Below, in pieces: positions 48,302 through 60,300 of a stretch of 64,000 nucleotides of DNA; within the stretch, counting starts at the first letter, position 1; each line of letters starts with the position of its first letter. The translations under genes were made by a program, and so were the position numbers. Under the pieces are notes generated by a model, which was not told the DNA's origin, made no database searches, and was given only the letters and a program-made list of their open reading frames with translations. The DNA is from Rapana venosa (taxonomy: Eukaryota; Mollusca; Gastropoda; Neogastropoda; Muricidae). The stretch is taken from the NCBI GenBank assembly GCA_028751875.1, contig CM054162.1, forward strand, positions 642,313-706,312, given 5' to 3'.

Positions 48302-48502
48302 TGAAGATGAAATGCATATTTTGTTTTACTGCAAAGGGCACGGTGACATTCGTCAGAAATGTCCCTTATTCAATGAAGAAATCTTAAGAAGTAGAGATAT
48401 AATTAGCATCCTCTTGATGGAAGATGAAGCATTTTTAAAATCACTTGCAAAATTTATCTCCCTTGCTTTGGACAGCAGAAAAAAGAAAACTGCAGATAAC
48501 TA
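48302..48502 (+). mobile_element. jockey-like LINE fragment (ii), copy B, right part
   Basis: The remaining C-terminus after the insertion: EMHILFYCKGHGDIRQK (Cys/His knuckle end), then LRSRDIISILLMEDEAFL and a stop at 48,500-48,502. It aligns with 18,041-18,235 and is cleaner here than in copy A. Confidence 0.87.
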
Positions 48503-48725
48503 ATAATTATACCATTTCAAATTGGCAGTGCTAAAATGTAACACCAATTTTTTCCATATTTCTGGAATGAAATATCTGTTAACTAAGTTGTACCTGATGA
48601 AATATGAAGGTAGGGTGGTCGATTTATCCCACACTGTTGCTGGGTTTGTATCAAAGCTGGAATGTGACACCAGTAGATACAACAAAGTTGAGTAAACGTG
48701 AATGTGTGAGAGTGAGTGAGTGAGT

Positions 48726-48763
<38 letters not shown>

Positions 48764-48928
48764 AATCTTCGGACAAAAATTGATATATTTAGTTACAATT
48801 AAAATATCCCTTTCTTCTTCCAGTTACTTGTTTGTTGCAAAAACATATTGCGCAGATTGTGTTCATACTGTCCTCCTGGCCAAAAAGTCTGTATTGTTAA
48901 TGGCAATGAATTACTTCCAGTGTCAGGT

Positions 48929-49019
<91 letters not shown>
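48503..49019. repeat. GT and TC microsatellites with conserved spacer, copy B
   Basis: A gtgagtgagtaag/GT tract at about 48,712-48,762, spacer, then a nearly pure TC tract of 88 bp (48,932-49,019). The spacer matches 18,505-18,668. An open frame enters the RT gene downstream from this tract, but only by chance. Confidence 0.92.
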
Positions 49020-49021
<2 letters not shown>

Positions 49022-51087
49022 GAAAAGAATTAGAAATAACATTTCTACAGATGAGTGGTTTGAACATTTCAAAAACGTGTTTCAAGGTAATGCAGAGGAA
49101 GAGGGAAGGGATATTGAGGTGGATAATGACCTTTTAGAAGAAACAGACCATGTTTTGAATCAACAGATCTCAGAGGATGAAGTATGTAGGGTTATAAGAA
49201 GACTTAAAAATGGGAAAGCTAGTGGGATTGATGATATATTAGCAGAAATGTTAAAAAGTGGTGGTAAAAATGTTGTGCTTTTTCTAACAAAACTTTTCAA
49301 TGCCATTTTTGAAAAAGGAATCTATCCACAGGAATGGTCCAAAGCCATAATCATACCTCTGCATAAAAAAGGAAATGTTAATAATGTAGACAATTATAGA
49401 GGAGTTTCTCTTTTAAGTGTCATTTCTAAATGCTATACCTCCATACTTAATACACGGTTGTACTCATGGTTAGAGAATAACTATCTAATTACTGAATGTC
49501 AGGCAGGTTTTCGTAAGAAATACTCTGCAGTTGATCAGATGTTTACTCTATATGCAGCCATTCAGTGTTGTATGAACAAAAAAGGCAGAAAATTGTATGT
49601 AGCTTTCGTAGATTTTAAAAAAGCGTTTGATTCAGTTAGACATGACAAACTTTTACAGTGTATTAAAGGACAAGGAGTAAAAGGAAAATTTTTCGCAGCA
49701 ATAGTAGCCATGTATAAATCATTCATATCTGGTGTCCGTGCAAATTTGGAAATAACAAAGATGTTCGAAACACCAATTGGGGTAAGGCAAGGCTGTGTTC
49801 TCAGCCCAACATTATTCTCCATGTTTATAAATCAACTAGCTAAACTTATCAATGACAAAGGTAAACATGGAGTGCATTTATATCCAGATGTCATGGAATT
49901 ACTTATCCTACTCTTTGCAGATGATGTGGCTTTGATTTCAACGACACCATATGGTCTCCAAAATCAGTTAAATATCTTAGAATCATTTTGTGAAAGCATA
50001 AAACTAAATGTAAATATAGATAAAACTAAGATCATGGTATTCAGAAAAGGGGGAATGTTAGGAAGGCGTGAAAAATGGTTCTATAAAGGTAACAGACTGG
50101 AAGTTGTTAATGATTATTGTTATTTAGGATATAATTTTACAACTATGATCAGTGCTAAAAGAGGTACACTGCATTTGACAACTAAAGGGAAAAAGGCAGT
50201 ATTACAGCTGAACAAGGTTTTTCAAAAGTATAAAGAAATGACGCCAAACACTTTTTTCAAAATTTTTGACGCTAAGATACAGCCAATAATGCTTTATGCT
50301 GCTGAAATATGGGGGTTAAACAGATTAGATCATATAGAAAAGGTCCATATGGTGGCTTGTAAGAGGTTTCTTGGTGTTCCAATTAAGACTCCTAATAGAA
50401 TGGTATATGGAGACCTTGGCAGATATCCATTATACGTGAATTCTTATGTAACATGTGTGAGATATTGGTGTAAATTGTTAGAAATGAATATTGAACGTTT
50501 ACCTTGCAAAGCTTATCAAATGTTACTAGAATTAGACATCTGTGGTAAACAATGTTGGGTCTCAAAAGTAAGAGAAGTTCTGTGTGCAACTGGCTTTAAC
50601 ATTGTTTGGCTTCAACAGGATGTTGGAGATGTAAAACTTTTCTTAGCCACATTCAAACAGAGGCTTGTCGATATGTACATTCAAGAATGGACAGGCACTA
50701 TTAGAGATCGCGATAGATACCAGCCTTATCGATCATTTAAGACCATTTTTGAAAAAGAACTGTACATTCTTAATATGGATATGTTTTGCTTTCGTGTTGC
50801 CAATACACAAATAAGGTTAAATGTTCTTCCTTTAAATAATAATGTACATCGATATAGCAAATCGTTTCGTGACAAATACTGTCCATTTTGCAAAAAATCA
50901 GATTGAAAATGAACAGCATTTTGTGTTTATGTGTAATGCATATGACGATATAAGGAACAAATTCCTTAGCGATTTTGTTACCCTTCCTCTAAACGTGCTT
51001 CTCAGAGCCAAAAATACCACTCTCAGATATAGTTTATCTAGATATGTATTTCATGCTACAAACCGAAGGACACAGATGATACTGTAG
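49020..51087 (+). CDS. reverse transcriptase of jockey-like LINE (iii), one frameshift
   Basis: Frame open from the TC tract to a TGA at 50,904-50,906; true RT homology begins at 49,020 (RKRIRNNISTDEWFEHF), since upstream residues come from microsatellites. Motifs in order: LKNGKASGIDDILAEML, WSKAIIIPLHKKGNVNN, CQAGFRKKYSAVDQM, YVAFVDFKKAFDSV (first catalytic Asp), VRQGCVLSPTLFSMFI and LLFADDVALIS (FADD at 49,914-49,925). C-terminal parts include MLYAAEIWGLNRLD, YGDLGRYPLYVNS and CPFCKKSD at the stop. In the next frame ENEQHFVFMCNAYDDI completes a C-x2-C...H...C knuckle and runs to TAG at 51,085-51,087, so one small indel separates two parts of one protein. All core RT residues are intact. 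Confidence 0.92.
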
Positions 51088-51828
51088 CCAGATATGTCAT
51101 TTGGAACATTAATTTTTGCCATGTTTTACTATACTACATTAGTTTTGTGCCTTTTTCTATGGGATTTTGTTGTGTTTTTATTAATGTGAATGTTTCCTCT
51201 CTCTTTTTCTTGAAAGTTCTAGTGATGCTACTTTGCTGTATGGTGATGTCACATCACTGTATGAGGTATGATATTCAGTAAGTTGTCTGCTTTCAAAGCT
51301 TATCAACATTTTAAATGACTTTAAATTGGGAAGGAGATTATATTACTGACTAGTTTCAACCCATTTAGGATGCTGTAATCCTAAAATGATTCATCACCTT
51401 CGTTTCATATACTGAACAGCACGGTAGGGCTATTTGTCATTCTGTTGGTTTGATTGTTTGTTTTCTTATTAAAGATTGCATTGCTGTCTTAGACTGCTCA
51501 CAGTAAGTTAGATTCATGACACATAGCCATGATTCTCAGGACGTTTTTTTCCGCATTTCTTCTTTCGTAAGTAATGCTGGTGCTTTGTGATCAAACTGGA
51601 ATGAGTGAGCGTACAGTTACCAAGATAAAATCCTAAGTTGTGGACAGGGGAATGAATATGTGTACATACATAGAAGTGAAGCTTTTCAGCTGATTCAAAA
51701 TTGTATGTGTATTGTGAAATCATTGTTCTATTCCATTGTATAACCACCCCCCCCCCCCCCCCCATCACTCCCTTTTGTTGTATTGTGGCCTAAGGCCGAT
51801 GTACTATTAAACTATTTCAGAGTTCAGA
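49020..51828 (+). mobile_element. jockey-like LINE (iii), 5'-truncated, copy B only
   Basis: A 2.8-kb block lying between a TC tract (48,932-49,019) and a second short TC/TA tract (51,829-51,862), which are adjacent in copy A. It contains an almost intact RT frame and about 740 bp of 3' UTR with a C homopolymer (51,749-51,764), ending tttcagagttcagagt, a short tandem 3' tail. No endonuclease is present, so the 5' part is missing. It belongs to the family of fragments (i) and (ii). Either it inserted into copy B or copy A lost it by recombination between TC tracts. Confidence 0.9.
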
Positions 51829-52755
51829 GTTCTCTCTCTCTCTCTCGGTATATATATATATATATACACTGCACTTCAAAACACTGCATCCTGCATTTCA
51901 AACAACTACCCAAAAAACCATGTCTTCAAACACTTTATCCTGTTTACTCCAAGGGAAACTACCAATGCTGCTGGGTAAATCAGTCTCCTTTCGAATGAAT
52001 TTCCTCCCTTTAACTATCAACTGCTTTGTTTGCACGCTTTTGGAGTTGGGTTTGACCTTGCTGTGTGGAGTGCACATTCTTTCCTGACGAAAATAGCCAC
52101 AAAGAAGCGTGCACACTGGAAAAGGCACGTTTGGTGGATTTCTTGTCAAAGTAACTCGGAGCCCGAGGAATCATTGCAGTGTGATTAACTAATACATTGT
52201 TTGTGTGGATTGACTGATTCCGGCCGGCTCCTACCCAGAGTGAGTGTGGTGTAGGCTCTGTAGGACTATTGGGACCACACAATCCAGATTCATCCATTTG
52301 AATGAATGCGAGTTTGAGAGTGTTGTTCAATTTACCTGACCAACACTGCAGGTGTCTGCATCTCCCGGGTCCGGTTAATGCCGGGATATGATTTATTATT
52401 ATGATGGTCACCATAGAGTACAACCCCGCCAAGTAGTCTCACAGCACATGCACTTCCATGGCAGCATTATGTTTGGGTGACTCACTCACTCTGGCTTAGC
52501 ACTGAGCTAATGCTGTCGTTAGTAGGGGGCTTAGTAGGTGGTGTCCTGGGTATGTTAGCAATGCAGGGCCCCTCTGGCTGGTGGCCGCAAGACGTCTAAT
52601 ATTGGTGACCTCTCTGTGGAGTTCTAGCCCTGAGGATGCGACATAAGGAGTCTGGGCATTGATGTGGAGATTAGATTGAAAGAAGCAGGTGGGAACTGCA
52701 GGAATAGGGACGTCACAGAAGATGAGGCAGCAACAGAAAGGAAAAGAAAACACAG
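51829..52755. other. TC/TA tract and conserved low-copy DNA, copy B
   Basis: Short TC and TA tracts (51,829-51,866) followed by sequence matching 18,861-19,749. A minus-strand 140-residue frame (52,010-52,432) is longer than its copy A counterpart, shows no domain I recognise and is not preserved between copies. Confidence 0.5.
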
Positions 52756-55457
52756 CAATAAAAGTTACTATGATGGAAAAAGGACAACAGTAATAATTAC
52801 TATGATGACAAAGAACATCAATAATAGTTACTATGATGGCAAAGAACATCAATAAGTGTTACTATGATGGCAAATAACATCAATAATAGTTACTATGATG
52901 GCAAAGAACATCAATAAAAGTTACTATGATGACAAAGGACAACAGTAATGATTACTATGACGACAAAGAACAATAATAATTAATGTGATGACAGAGGACA
53001 ACACTAATAGTCACTATGATGACAAAGAACAACAATGATAGTTACTATGATGATAAAGAAAAACAATAACAATTACTATGATAACAACGAACAATAATAA
53101 TGAATATAATTACCAAGAATAACAATTAATATGAGGATAAAGAACAACATAACAATTACTATGATGACAACAGACAAAATAATAGTCACTATGGTGACCA
53201 AGAAAAACAAGAAAAAATACTATGAGGATAAAAAACAATAATAATATTTACTATGATGACATAGAACAACAATAATAAATACTCTGATGACAAAGGACAA
53301 TAATAATAGTTACTATGATCACATAAACAGCAATAATATTTATTATGATGAGAAAGAATAGCATTAATAGTTTTTATAATTACAACGAACACAAATAATA
53401 GTTACTATGGGAATCAAGAACAACAAAAATTATTACTATGATGACAAAGAACAACAATAATGATTAATATGATAACAAAGAATAACAATAACAGTTACTA
53501 GGTTGACAAAGAACAACATACTAGTTACTATGGTGACGAAGAATAACAATAATAGTTACTATGGTGACGAAGAACAATAATAATGGTTACTATGATGACG
53601 AAGAACAATAATAATGGTTAATATCATGACATAGAACACTAATATAAGTTTTTATAATGACAAAGTACAACACTAATAGTTACTATCATGACAGAGGGCA
53701 ACACTAATAGTTACTATGATGACAAAGGACAACACTAATAGTTACTATGATGATAAATAATAACAACAATAGCTACTATCATGACAAACAACACTAATAG
53801 TTACTATCATGACAGAGGACAACACTAATAGTTACTATCATGATAAATAATAACAACAATAGTTACTATCATGACAGAAGACAACACTAATAGTTACTAT
53901 CATGACAAAGGACAACACTAATAGTTACTATCATGACAAAGGACAACACTAATAGTTACTATCATGACAAAGGACAACACTAATAGTTACTATCATGACA
54001 AAGGGCAACACTAATAGTTACTATCATGACAAAGGACAACACTAATAGTTACTATCATGACAGAGGACAACACTAATAGCTACTATCATGACAGAGGACA
54101 ACACTAATAGTTACTATCATGATAAAGGACAACACTAATAGTTACTATCATGATAAAGGACAACACTAATAGTTACTATCATGACAGAGGACAACACTAA
54201 TAGTTACTATCATGACAGAGGACAACACTAATAGTTACTATCATGACAGAGGACAACACTAATAGTTACTGTCATGACAGAGGACAACACTAATAGCTAC
54301 TATCATGACAGAGGACAACACTAATAGTTACTATCATGATAAAGGACAACACTAATAGTTACTATCATGACAGAGGACAACACTAATAGTTACTATCATG
54401 ACAGAGGACAACACTAATAGTTACTATCATGACAAACAACACTAATAGTCACTATCATGATAAAGGACAACACTAATAGTTACTATCATGACAAACAACA
54501 CTAATAGTCACTATCATGACAAAGGGCAACACTAATAGTTACTATCATGACAGAGGGCAACACTAATAGTTACTATCATGATAAATAATAACAACACTAA
54601 TAGTTACTATCATGATAAATAATAACAACACTAATAGTTACTATCATGATAAAGGACAACACTAATAGTTACTATCATGACAGAGGACAACACTAATAGT
54701 TACTATCATGATAAATAATAACAACAATAGTTACTATCATGACAGAGGGCAACATTAATAGTTACTATCATGACAGAGGACAACACTAATAGTTACTATC
54801 ATGACAGAGGACAACACTAATAGTTACTATCATGACAGAGGACAACACTAATAGTTACTATCATGACAGAGGACAACACTAATAGTTACTATCATGATAA
54901 ATAATAACAACAATAGTTACTATCATGACAAAGGACAACACTAATAGTTACTATCATGACAGAGGACAACACTAATAGTTACTATCATGATAAATAATAA
55001 CAACACTAATAGTTACTATCATGACAAAGAAAAACAATAATATAATTTTACTATAAAGACAAAGGACAAGAATACTAATTACTATGAGGACGAAGAACTA
55101 CAATAATAGTTTTTTTTATAATGTCAAAGGACAACAATCATAGTCACTATGATGACAAAGAACAACAACAATAGAAGTTACTATGATGACTAAGTCAACA
55201 ATAATAGTTACTATAATGTCAAAGGAAAACAATACTAGTTACTATGATGACAAAGAAAAAAATAGTAGTTACTATGTTGACAAAGAACAAAAATGAGTGA
55301 CTATGTTGACAAAGCAAAACAATAATAGTTACCATGATGACAATAAACAACAATAATAGTCATTATGATGACAAAGTCAACAATAATAGTTACTATGTTG
55401 ACAAAGGAAAACAATAATAGATACTATGATGACAAAGTCAACAATAATAGTTACTAT
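52756..55457. repeat. 31-bp satellite, copy B, left part
   Basis: Same 31-bp unit as copy A, but the array is about 740 bp longer. The difference is concentrated in the central block (about 53,660-55,020), made of near-identical aatagttactatcatgaca / gaggacaacact units. Confidence 0.96.
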
Positions 55458-56668
55458 GGGTAAGGACAGAAATGAGATGAAACAAATGTGTTTTAAGGCT
55501 GGATTTGAAAGTTTCAAAAGTAGGCTTTTGGCGTAGGGAGAGAGGGAGATCATTCCAGATCACTGGACCAGAAATAGAGAAGAAGGGACGGCCGACTGTG
55601 GATTGGTTGAATCTAGGTATTCGTAAGCACAAGGTATCTGCAGCAGAGCGGAGGGATCAAGAAGGAGTGTACAGGTGAAGACATTCACAGAGGTAGGAAG
55701 GTGCTGTTTTGTGGAGACATTTGTAACAGAGGGTACTGATCTTATAGTTTACTCTCTGTGACACAGGCAGCCAGTGGAGAGATCGCAAAAGAGGAGTAAC
55801 GTGCTCAGACTTTTTCTTTCTAAGGACTAGTCGGGCGGCAGAGTTTTGTATACGTTGAAGAGAATGGATAGATGATGATGGCAGACCAGCCAGAAGAGAT
55901 ATGCAATAATCCAGATGTGAGAGAATGAGAGACACGATTAGTTTGGATGTTGCATCAGTGGACAGGTACTTTCGAACTGCACTAATACGCGTAATTGATA
56001 GTAGCATGACTGGCAGGTCTGGGTGATGAATTCTTGCATGGAGATTGTGTTGTTGATAAAGACCCATAGATATTTCACAGCAGTGGCTAGAGGGACAGAC
56101 GTATTGCCGAATTTTATTGAAGGAGTTGTGATGGAAGACAATTTGTGTTTCGTACCTACAAGCATGGCTTCGGTTTTATCTGAATTTAGCAGTAACTTGT
56201 TCTGTAGCATCCAATTTTGGATATCTTGAAGGCAGTATGACATATTAATCAAGAAAGAAGGCACATTTTCGGGAGTATCACTGCTAAGAATCTGAGAGTC
56301 GTCTGCATAAAAATGATGGCTGATCTGATGACGGTTTATTATATGTGAAAGTGGAGCAGTGTAGAGAGTGAAAAGAACAGGGCCAAGAACTGATTCCTGT
56401 GGAACTCCACATTCCAGTTTGACAGGTGATGATTGAGTCTTGTTTACTGCAAGTGTTTGGAATCGGTCTGTGAGGTATGAACTAAACCAGGTGAGGGCTG
56501 TGCCTGTAATACCAAACGTTTTTTGAAGACGGGAGAGAAGAATTGAATGAACTATAGTGTCAAAGGCTGCAGATAAGTCAAGAAGAGTGAGAAGGGAGAT
56601 TTTTCCGGAGTCAGAAGCATGTAGAAGCGTGTTTAATGTGTGAACTAGGGTGGTTATAATATAGGTGG
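55458..56668 (-). mobile_element. CR1/L2-like LINE fragment inside the satellite, copy B
   Basis: Counterpart of 21,714-22,890 with better preserved frames. 55,938-56,705 reads [54 protein letters not shown] and [11 protein letters not shown] (YADD at 56,298-56,309). After a frameshift near 55,980, 55,657-56,067 continues with SLHWLPVSQRVNYKIS. A last piece at 55,438-55,632 reads ISGPVIWNDLPLSLRQKP and KTHLFHL before running into satellite. It lacks both ends of the element. Confidence 0.92.
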
Positions 56669-57060
56669 TCATAATAGTTACTACGATGACAAAGAACAAC
56701 AACAATATTTACTATGATGACAAAGAACACCAACAATAGTTACTATGATGACAAAGAGTAACAATAATAGTTACTATGATGGCAAAGAAGAACAATAATA
56801 GTTACTATGATGACAAAGAACAACAATAAGAGTTACTATGATCATACCAAACACCAATAATAGTTACTATGATGGCAAAGAAGAACAATAATAGTTACTA
56901 TGATGACAAGGAAGAACAATAATAGTTACTATGATGACAAAGAACAACAATAAGAGTTACTATGATCATACCAAACAACAATAATAGTTACTATGATGAC
57001 AAAGGACAATAATGATAGTTACTATGATGACAGAGAACAACAATAATAGTCACTTTGATG
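56669..57060. repeat. 31-bp satellite, copy B, right part
   Basis: About 12 units after the LINE fragment, with a local duplication (the gatcataccaaac-containing unit appears twice, near 56,840 and 56,963), making it longer than the copy A counterpart. Confidence 0.95.
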
Positions 57061-57317
57061 ACAAAGAACAATTTTCTTTTTACCAACCGTATCAACAATC
57101 TGACCAAGCATGCAAATCGTGACATGGACAAGAATGGGCTTAGCCAGATGAGGTTTGTCCATGTCACGTCCGATACATTTGAACATTTTGTCCACACCAC
57201 CGGTCAATGCGACAGCCACGAGAAAGCAAAAGGAAGTGGACATGGTCAACTGATGGTCACTGCACTCCCTGTGTCTGGTCCGTCCCTCTCTGTACAGCTG
57301 AGTCACATTGAGACTGG
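57061..57317. other. inter-satellite spacer with hairpin, copy B
   Basis: Counterpart of 23,171-23,432. The 14-bp arms are at 57,118-57,131 and 57,155-57,168 with a 23-nt loop; both arms are unchanged relative to copy A while loop position 57,134 differs. It lacks a 14-bp segment present in A. Confidence 0.85.
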
Positions 57318-60300
57318 AAGTACACACTGGCTGATAAAAGTACACACTGACTGATACAAGTACACACTGACTGATAAAAGTACACACTGGCTGATAAAAG
57401 TACACACAAGGAGACAAAAGTACACACTGGCTGATAAAAGTACACACTTACTGATACAAGTACACACTGACTGATAAAAGTACACACAAGGAGACAAAAG
57501 TACACACTGGCTGATAAAAGTACACACAAGAAGACAAAAGTATACACTGGCTGATAAAAGTACACACAAGGAGACAAAAGTACACACTGACTGATAAAAG
57601 TACACACTGACTGATACAAGTACACACTGACGGATAAAAGTACACACAAGGAGACAAAAGTACACACTGGCTGATAAAAGTACACACAAGAAGACAAAAG
57701 TAGACACTGGCTGATAAAAGTACACACAAGGAGACAAAAGTACACACTGACTGATAAAAGTACACACAAGAAGACAAAAGTAGACACTGGCTGAAAAAAG
57801 AACACACAAGGAGACAAAAGTACACACTGACTGATAAAAGTACACACTGACTGATACAAGTACACACTGACTGATAAAAGTACACACTGGCTGATAAAAG
57901 TAGACACAAGGAGACAAAAGTACACACTGACTGATAAAAGTACACACTGACTGATACAAGTACACACTGACTGATAAAAGTACACACTGGCTGATAAAAG
58001 TAGACACAAGGAGACAAAAGTACACACTGACTGATAAAAGTACACACTGACGGATTAAAGTACACACAAGGAGACAAAAGTACACACTGGCTGATAAAAG
58101 TACACACAAGAAGACAAAAGTAGACACTGGCTGATAAAAGTACACACAAGGAGACAAAAGTACACACTGACTGATAAAAGTACACACAAGAAGACAAAAG
58201 TAGACACTGGCTGAAAAAAGAACACACAAGGAGACAAAAGTACACACTGACTGATAAAAGTACACACTGACTGATACAAGTACACACTGACTGATAAAAG
58301 TACACACTGGCTGATAAAAGTAGACACAAGGAGACAAAAGTACACACTGGCTGATAAAAGTACACACAAGGAGATAAAAGTACACACTGGCTGATAAAAG
58401 TACACACAAGCACACAAAAGTACACACTGGCTGATAAAAGTACACACAAGGAGACAAAAGTACACACTGGCTGATAAAAGTACACACAAAGAGATAAAAG
58501 TACACACTGGCTGATAAAAGTACATACTGACTGATAAAAGTACACACAAGCACACAAAAGTACACACTGATTGATAAAAGTACACACAAGGAGACAAAAG
58601 TACACACTGGCTGATACAAGTACACACTGACTGATAAAAGTACACACTGGCTGATAAAAGTAGACACAAGGAGACAAAAGTACACACTGGCTGATAAAAG
58701 TACACACAAGGAGATAAAAATACACACTGGCTGATAAAAGTAACAACAAGCACACAAAAGTACACACTGGCTGAAAAGTACACACAAGGAGACAAAAGTA
58801 CACACTGGCTGATAAAAGTACACACAAGGAGATAAAAGTACACACTGGCTGATAAAAGTACATACTGACTGATAAAAGTACACACTGGCTGATAAAAGTA
58901 CATACTGACTGATAAAAGTACACACAAGCACACAAAAGTACACACTGATTGATAAAAGTACACACAAGGAGACAAAAGTACACACTGACTGATAAAAGTA
59001 CACACAAGGAGACAAAAGTACACACTGGCTGATACAAGTACACACTGACTGATAAAAGTACACACTGGCTGATAAAAGTAGACACAAGGAGACAAAAGTA
59101 CACACTGGCTGATAAAAGTACACACAAGGAGATAAAAGTACACACTGGCTGATAAAAGTACACACAAGCACACAAAAGTACACACTGGCTGATAAAAGTA
59201 CACACAAGGAGACAAAAGTACACACTGGCTGATAAAAGTACACACAAGGAGATAAAAGTACACACTGGCTGATAAAAGTACATACTGACTGATAAAAGTA
59301 CACACTGGCTGATAAAAGTACATACTGACTGATAAAAGTACACACAAGCACACAAAAGTACACACTGATTGATAAAAGTACACACAAGGAGATAAAAGTA
59401 CACACTGGCTGATAAAAGTACACACTGACTGATAAAAGTACAAATTGGCTGATAAAAGTACAAACTTGCTGATAAAAGTACACACAAGGAGACAAAAGTA
59501 CACACTGGCTGATAAAAGTACACACTGACTGATAAAAGTACACACAAGGAGACAAAAGTACACACTGGCTGATAAAAGTACACACTGACTGATAAAAGTA
59601 CACACTGGCTGACAAAGGGACACACAAGGAGACAAAAGTACACACTAGCTGATAAAAGTACACACAAGGAGACAAAAGTACACACTGGCTGATACAAGTA
59701 CACACTGGCTGATAAAAGTACACATTGACTGATAAAAGTACACACAAGGAAACAAAAGTACACACTGGCTGATAAAAGTACACAAAAAGAGACAAAAGAA
59801 CACACTGGCTGAAAAAAGTACACACAAGGAGACAAAAGTACACACTGGCTGATAAAAGTACACACTGACTGATAAAAGTACACACTGACTGTTAAAAGTA
59901 CACACTGACTGATAAAAGTACACACTGACTTATAAAAGTACACACTGACTGATAAAAGTACAAACAAGGAGATAAAAGTACACACTGACTGATAAAAGTA
60001 CACACTGGCTGATAAAAGTACACACTGGCTGATAAAAATACACTGGCTGATAAAAGTACACACTGACTGATAAAAGTACACACAAAGAGATAAAAGTACA
60101 CACTGGCTGATAAAAGTATACACTGACTGATAAAGTACACACTGACTGATACAAGTACACACTGAATGATAAAAGTACACACTGACTGATAAAAGTACTC
60201 ACTGGCTGATAAAAGTACCCGCTGGCTGCTAAAAGTACACACTGGCTGATAAAAGTACACACAAGGAGACAAAAGTACACACTGACTGACAAAAGATTAC

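Noticed and set aside
48720..49019. Start codon at 48,720 as the true start of the RT protein
   Set aside because: Residues 1-100 come from GT and TC microsatellites and intervening non-coding DNA that is also present, without the RT, in copy A. RT homology begins at 49,020.
52010..52432. 140-residue minus-strand frame as a host gene
   Set aside because: The copy A homologue carries a frame change and ends differently. No domain or codon-level conservation is visible.
57303..60180. Very long minus-strand reading frames (860 and 910 residues), and 490-residue ones at 23,420-25,440
   Set aside because: They are produced by a 20-bp tandem repeat lacking stop codons on that strand. They occur in overlapping frames with a strict 20-residue period and have no domain, start context or homology.
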